Source: an uncultured Gammaproteobacteria bacterium (GTDB lineage Bacteria; Pseudomonadota; Gammaproteobacteria; Steroidobacterales; Foliamicaceae). Taken from it: 64,000 bases of DNA. The position numbers were made by a program, and so were the translations under genes. Each line of letters starts with the position of its first letter. Positions within the stretch are counted from its first letter, which is position 1. This document shows, in pieces, positions 62,119-64,000 of the stretch. The DNA lies in assembly GCA_951828235.1 (NCBI GenBank), contig OX639965.1, forward strand, positions 3,050,443 through 3,114,442, read 5' to 3'. Under the pieces are notes generated by a model. That model searched no databases, was not told where the DNA came from, and worked only from the letters and a program-made list of their open reading frames with translations.

Positions 62119-63045
62119 TCAGGCCTGCGCGCCCAATGCCACGTCGGGAAAAATCCCTGCGCGCGGCAACATGGCAGGCAAATCGCCGTGGCCGAGCTGC
62201 TCGCGCAGCCAGCCACTGGTTTCGATGATTTTCTTCAGCGACACTCCGGTCTCCACTCCCGAGCGCGAAAGCAGGTACAGGAGATCGTCGGTGGGGATAT
62301 TGCCGGTTGCGAGCGGCGCAAACGGGCAGCCGCCGATCCCGCCGATGCTGGCGTCAATGGAAGCCGCGCCGGCATCCAGAGCCGCCTGCGCGTTGGCCAG
62401 CCCGGTATTGCGCGTGTTGTGCAGATGCACGCGGATCGGCAGGCCGGGCAGCCGCTCCGAAATCCTGCCCAGCACGTCGGTGATCTGCGCGGGCACCGCC
62501 ACGCCGATGGAATCGGCGATCCCCAGCTCCACGGGGTCGCCTTCGGCTACGCGTTCGGCATATTCCACCACCCGTTCCGGGGGCACCTCACCCTCGAAGG
62601 GACATCCGAACGCCGATGACACCATGCAGTTGGCCCGCATCCCCGCGCTCTTCGCCTGCTTTGCGATCTTCAGCCAGGCCTCGATGGATTCCAGGCTGGA
62701 AACGCCCTGGTTGCGCCGGTTGTAGGTGTCGCTGGACACTACCACCATGCCCACTTCATCGATGCCGCAATCCCGGGCGCGTTCGAAGCCCCTCTGGTTC
62801 AGGACCAGGCCGATAAAGATGAGGTCGTCGCCCTTGGGCAGGCCGCGCACCACGGCTTCGGCGTCGGCCATCTGCGGCACCCGCTTGGGGTGGACGAAGC
62901 TCACCGCTTCGACCTTGCGTATTCCCGCCTCGACGGCACGTCGAATGAAATCCAGCTTGACTTCGGTGGACAGCACCTTTTCGGCCTGCAGGCCGTCCCG
63001 TGGGCCCACTTCCACAATCGAAACGCGGCGCGCGCTGGCTGTCAT
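62119..63045 (-). CDS. Hydroxymethylglutaryl-CoA lyase family protein
   Basis: A 308-residue TIM-barrel lyase. VSIVEVGPRDGLQAEK opens the active site, and IGGCPFAPLATGN contains the catalytic Cys of the family. One metal-site motif is unusual: HLHNTRNTG has Asn where HMG-CoA lyase usually has Asp (HxHDT), so the substrate may be a related acyl-CoA such as citramalyl-CoA. It lies 26 bases upstream of hyuA and is divergent from a CaiB-type CoA transferase, suggesting a shared pathway for a branched or dicarboxylic acid. Confidence 0.88.
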   Translation of the reverse strand: MTASARRVSIVEVGPRDGLQAEKVLSTEVKLDFIRRAVEAGIRKVEAVSFVHPKRVPQMADAEAVVRGLPKGDDLIFIGLVLNQRGFERARDCGIDEVGMVVVSSDTYNRRNQGVSSLESIEAWLKIAKQAKSAGMRANCMVSSAFGCPFEGEVPPERVVEYAERVAEGDPVELGIADSIGVAVPAQITDVLGRISERLPGLPIRVHLHNTRNTGLANAQAALDAGAASIDASIGGIGGCPFAPLATGNIPTDDLLYLLSRSGVETGVSLKKIIETSGWLREQLGHGDLPAMLPRAGIFPDVALGAQA

Positions 63046-63083
63046 CGAAACGCAGTCCCCCTCAAACCAAGGCAGCGTATTCT

Positions 63084-63094
63084 ATACAATGTAT
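63084..63094. promoter_or_regulatory. Small inverted repeat in the lyase/CoA-transferase divergent promoter
   Basis: ATAC-AAT-GTAT in the 125-base divergent gap, within an AT-rich stretch that could form promoters for both sides. Short ATAC/GTAT repeats resemble GntR-type operators, but no regulator gene is visible. Weak prediction. Confidence 0.3.
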
Positions 63095-63170
63095 GTTCAA
63101 ACTTCATCTCGACCCGGCGTAGGAAACAAGGCAGCGCCAAGTTTCTCGAACCAACAGGGGAAACTGCAAC

Positions 63171-64000
63171 ATGACGGACAAGGCCGGCCCACTGGCCGAT
63201 CTAAGGCTGATTGAACTCGGGGCGCTGCTGGCGGGCCCGTTTTGCGGACAACTCATGGCCGATTTCGGCGCCGAAGTAATCAAGGTTGAGGCGCCGGACC
63301 GGCCGGATCCGATGCGCGACTGGGGCCAGGAAAAGGCCCATGGGATGTCGCTGTGGTGGCCGGTGATTTCCCGCAACAAGAAGGCGATCACGCTGAATCT
63401 GCGGGAAAAGGAGGGTCAGGATGTCCTCAAGGAGTTGATCGCAAAGGCCGATTTCCTGCTGGAGAATTTCCGGCCCGGGACGCTGGAGCGCTGGAACCTC
63501 TCCTGGGAAGAACTGCACGACATCAATCCCGCGCTGATACTCATCCGCGTTTCGGGTTACGGGCAGACCGGCCCCTATTCCGCGCGGGCCGGATACGGAG
63601 CCATTGGCGAAGCGATGGGCGGCCTGCGCTACGTTGCGGGCGATCCCTCCAGCCCGCCGAGCCGCGTAGGCATCAGCATAGGCGACCAGCTTGCGGCCAC
63701 CTTTGCCTGTATCGGCGCGCTGTCCGCCCTGCATCACAGGGAGCGCACCGGCGAGGGCCAGATCGTGGATTCCGCGATCTACGAGGCGGTGCTCAACATG
63801 ATGGAATCGCTCGTCACCGAATACCAGCAGGCCGGGTATGTCCGCGAGCGCACCGGCTCGATCCTGCCGCGGGTGGCGCCTTCGAACATCTATCCCACGC
63901 AGGACGGTACCTACATTCTGATCGCAGCCAACCAGGACAGCGTGTTCCGGCGGTTAAGCACAGCCATGGGGCGGCCGGAACTGGCCGACGATCCACGCTA
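63171..64000 (+). CDS. CaiB/BaiF family CoA transferase (partial)
   Basis: The first ~276 residues of a class III CoA transferase; the gene runs off the window. LIELGALLAGPFCGQLMADFGAEVIKVE is the family's N-terminus, LLENFRPGTLERW and RVSGYGQTGPYS follow, and the catalytic Asp is in GQIVDSAIYEAVLNM. GGGGA precedes the ATG at 63171. Divergent from the lyase gene. It probably moves CoA between two acids, producing the thioester for the lyase; an inference from position. Confidence 0.92.
   Translation, partial: MTDKAGPLADLRLIELGALLAGPFCGQLMADFGAEVIKVEAPDRPDPMRDWGQEKAHGMSLWWPVISRNKKAITLNLREKEGQDVLKELIAKADFLLENFRPGTLERWNLSWEELHDINPALILIRVSGYGQTGPYSARAGYGAIGEAMGGLRYVAGDPSSPPSRVGISIGDQLAATFACIGALSALHHRERTGEGQIVDSAIYEAVLNMMESLVTEYQQAGYVRERTGSILPRVAPSNIYPTQDGTYILIAANQDSVFRRLSTAMGRPELADDPR

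Overview
The window is GC-rich, densely coded DNA from a heterotrophic proteobacterium, most likely a gammaproteobacterium. This rests on a fused aspartokinase-homoserine dehydrogenase (ThrA), an AcnA-type aconitase, a TatD that closely follows the enterobacterial TatD pattern, and a CusCBA-type copper efflux operon. The lineage is an inference from gene content; no rRNA or tRNA gene was seen. Genes sit on both strands, often as short operons with 4-base stop/start overlaps.

Layout. 1-1.8 kb: the end of a beta-propeller protein, then a methyltransferase plus a small helical partner (module A). 1.8-8 kb: copper/silver efflux operon (Cys-rich secreted protein, TolC-like, adaptor, RND pump). 8-12 kb: two tandem MFS carriers and a GPH symporter. 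12-17.4 kb: aconitase, ABC-2 exporter, TatD. 17.4-19.3 kb: an AT-richer two-gene defence cassette (AAA ATPase plus RloB-like protein, AbiL/RloAB type). 19.4-23.8 kb: a GST, then thrC and thrA without thrB between them. 24-25.6 kb: HipBA with clear operator palindromes. 25.7-31.2 kb: TRAP transporter genes on two strands, an exported NADP-binding reductase, a quinone reductase and an AhpD-like protein. 31.19-31.45 kb: a MITE-like element with 32-bp terminal inverted repeats. 31.5-35.2 kb: aldo/keto reductase, GPH symporter and methyltransferase module B. 35.2-36.9 kb: a direct duplication carrying two Uma2 nuclease genes around a gene remnant. 36.9-42.1 kb: a five-gene operon (PhyH dioxygenase, small partner, methyltransferase = module C, FAD-linked oxidase, FAD monooxygenase). 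42.2-52.1 kb: aldehyde dehydrogenase, hydrolases, MFS, propionyl-CoA synthetase type ligase, NTF2-like lipoproteins, cupin, and a Tat-signal NAD(P)-binding protein. 52.1-57.9 kb: a toxin-antitoxin and defence island (three PIN-toxin modules, MazEF, orphan HicB-like antitoxin, SIR2 protein) with decayed TA fossils. 58-64 kb: HyuB/HyuA-like ATP-dependent hydrolase subunits, an HMG-CoA lyase family protein and a CaiB-type CoA transferase.

The most distinctive pattern is a methyltransferase with an extended N-terminal region paired with a ~100-residue helical protein. It occurs three times in 41 kb in three contexts: alone, coupled to a GPH symporter, and inside an oxidative operon. I know of no described system with this composition. 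Other structure includes a short palindromic repeat present near three genes (once inside the start of cusB), distinct operator palindromes for the TA modules, and two predicted exported Rossmann-fold enzymes.
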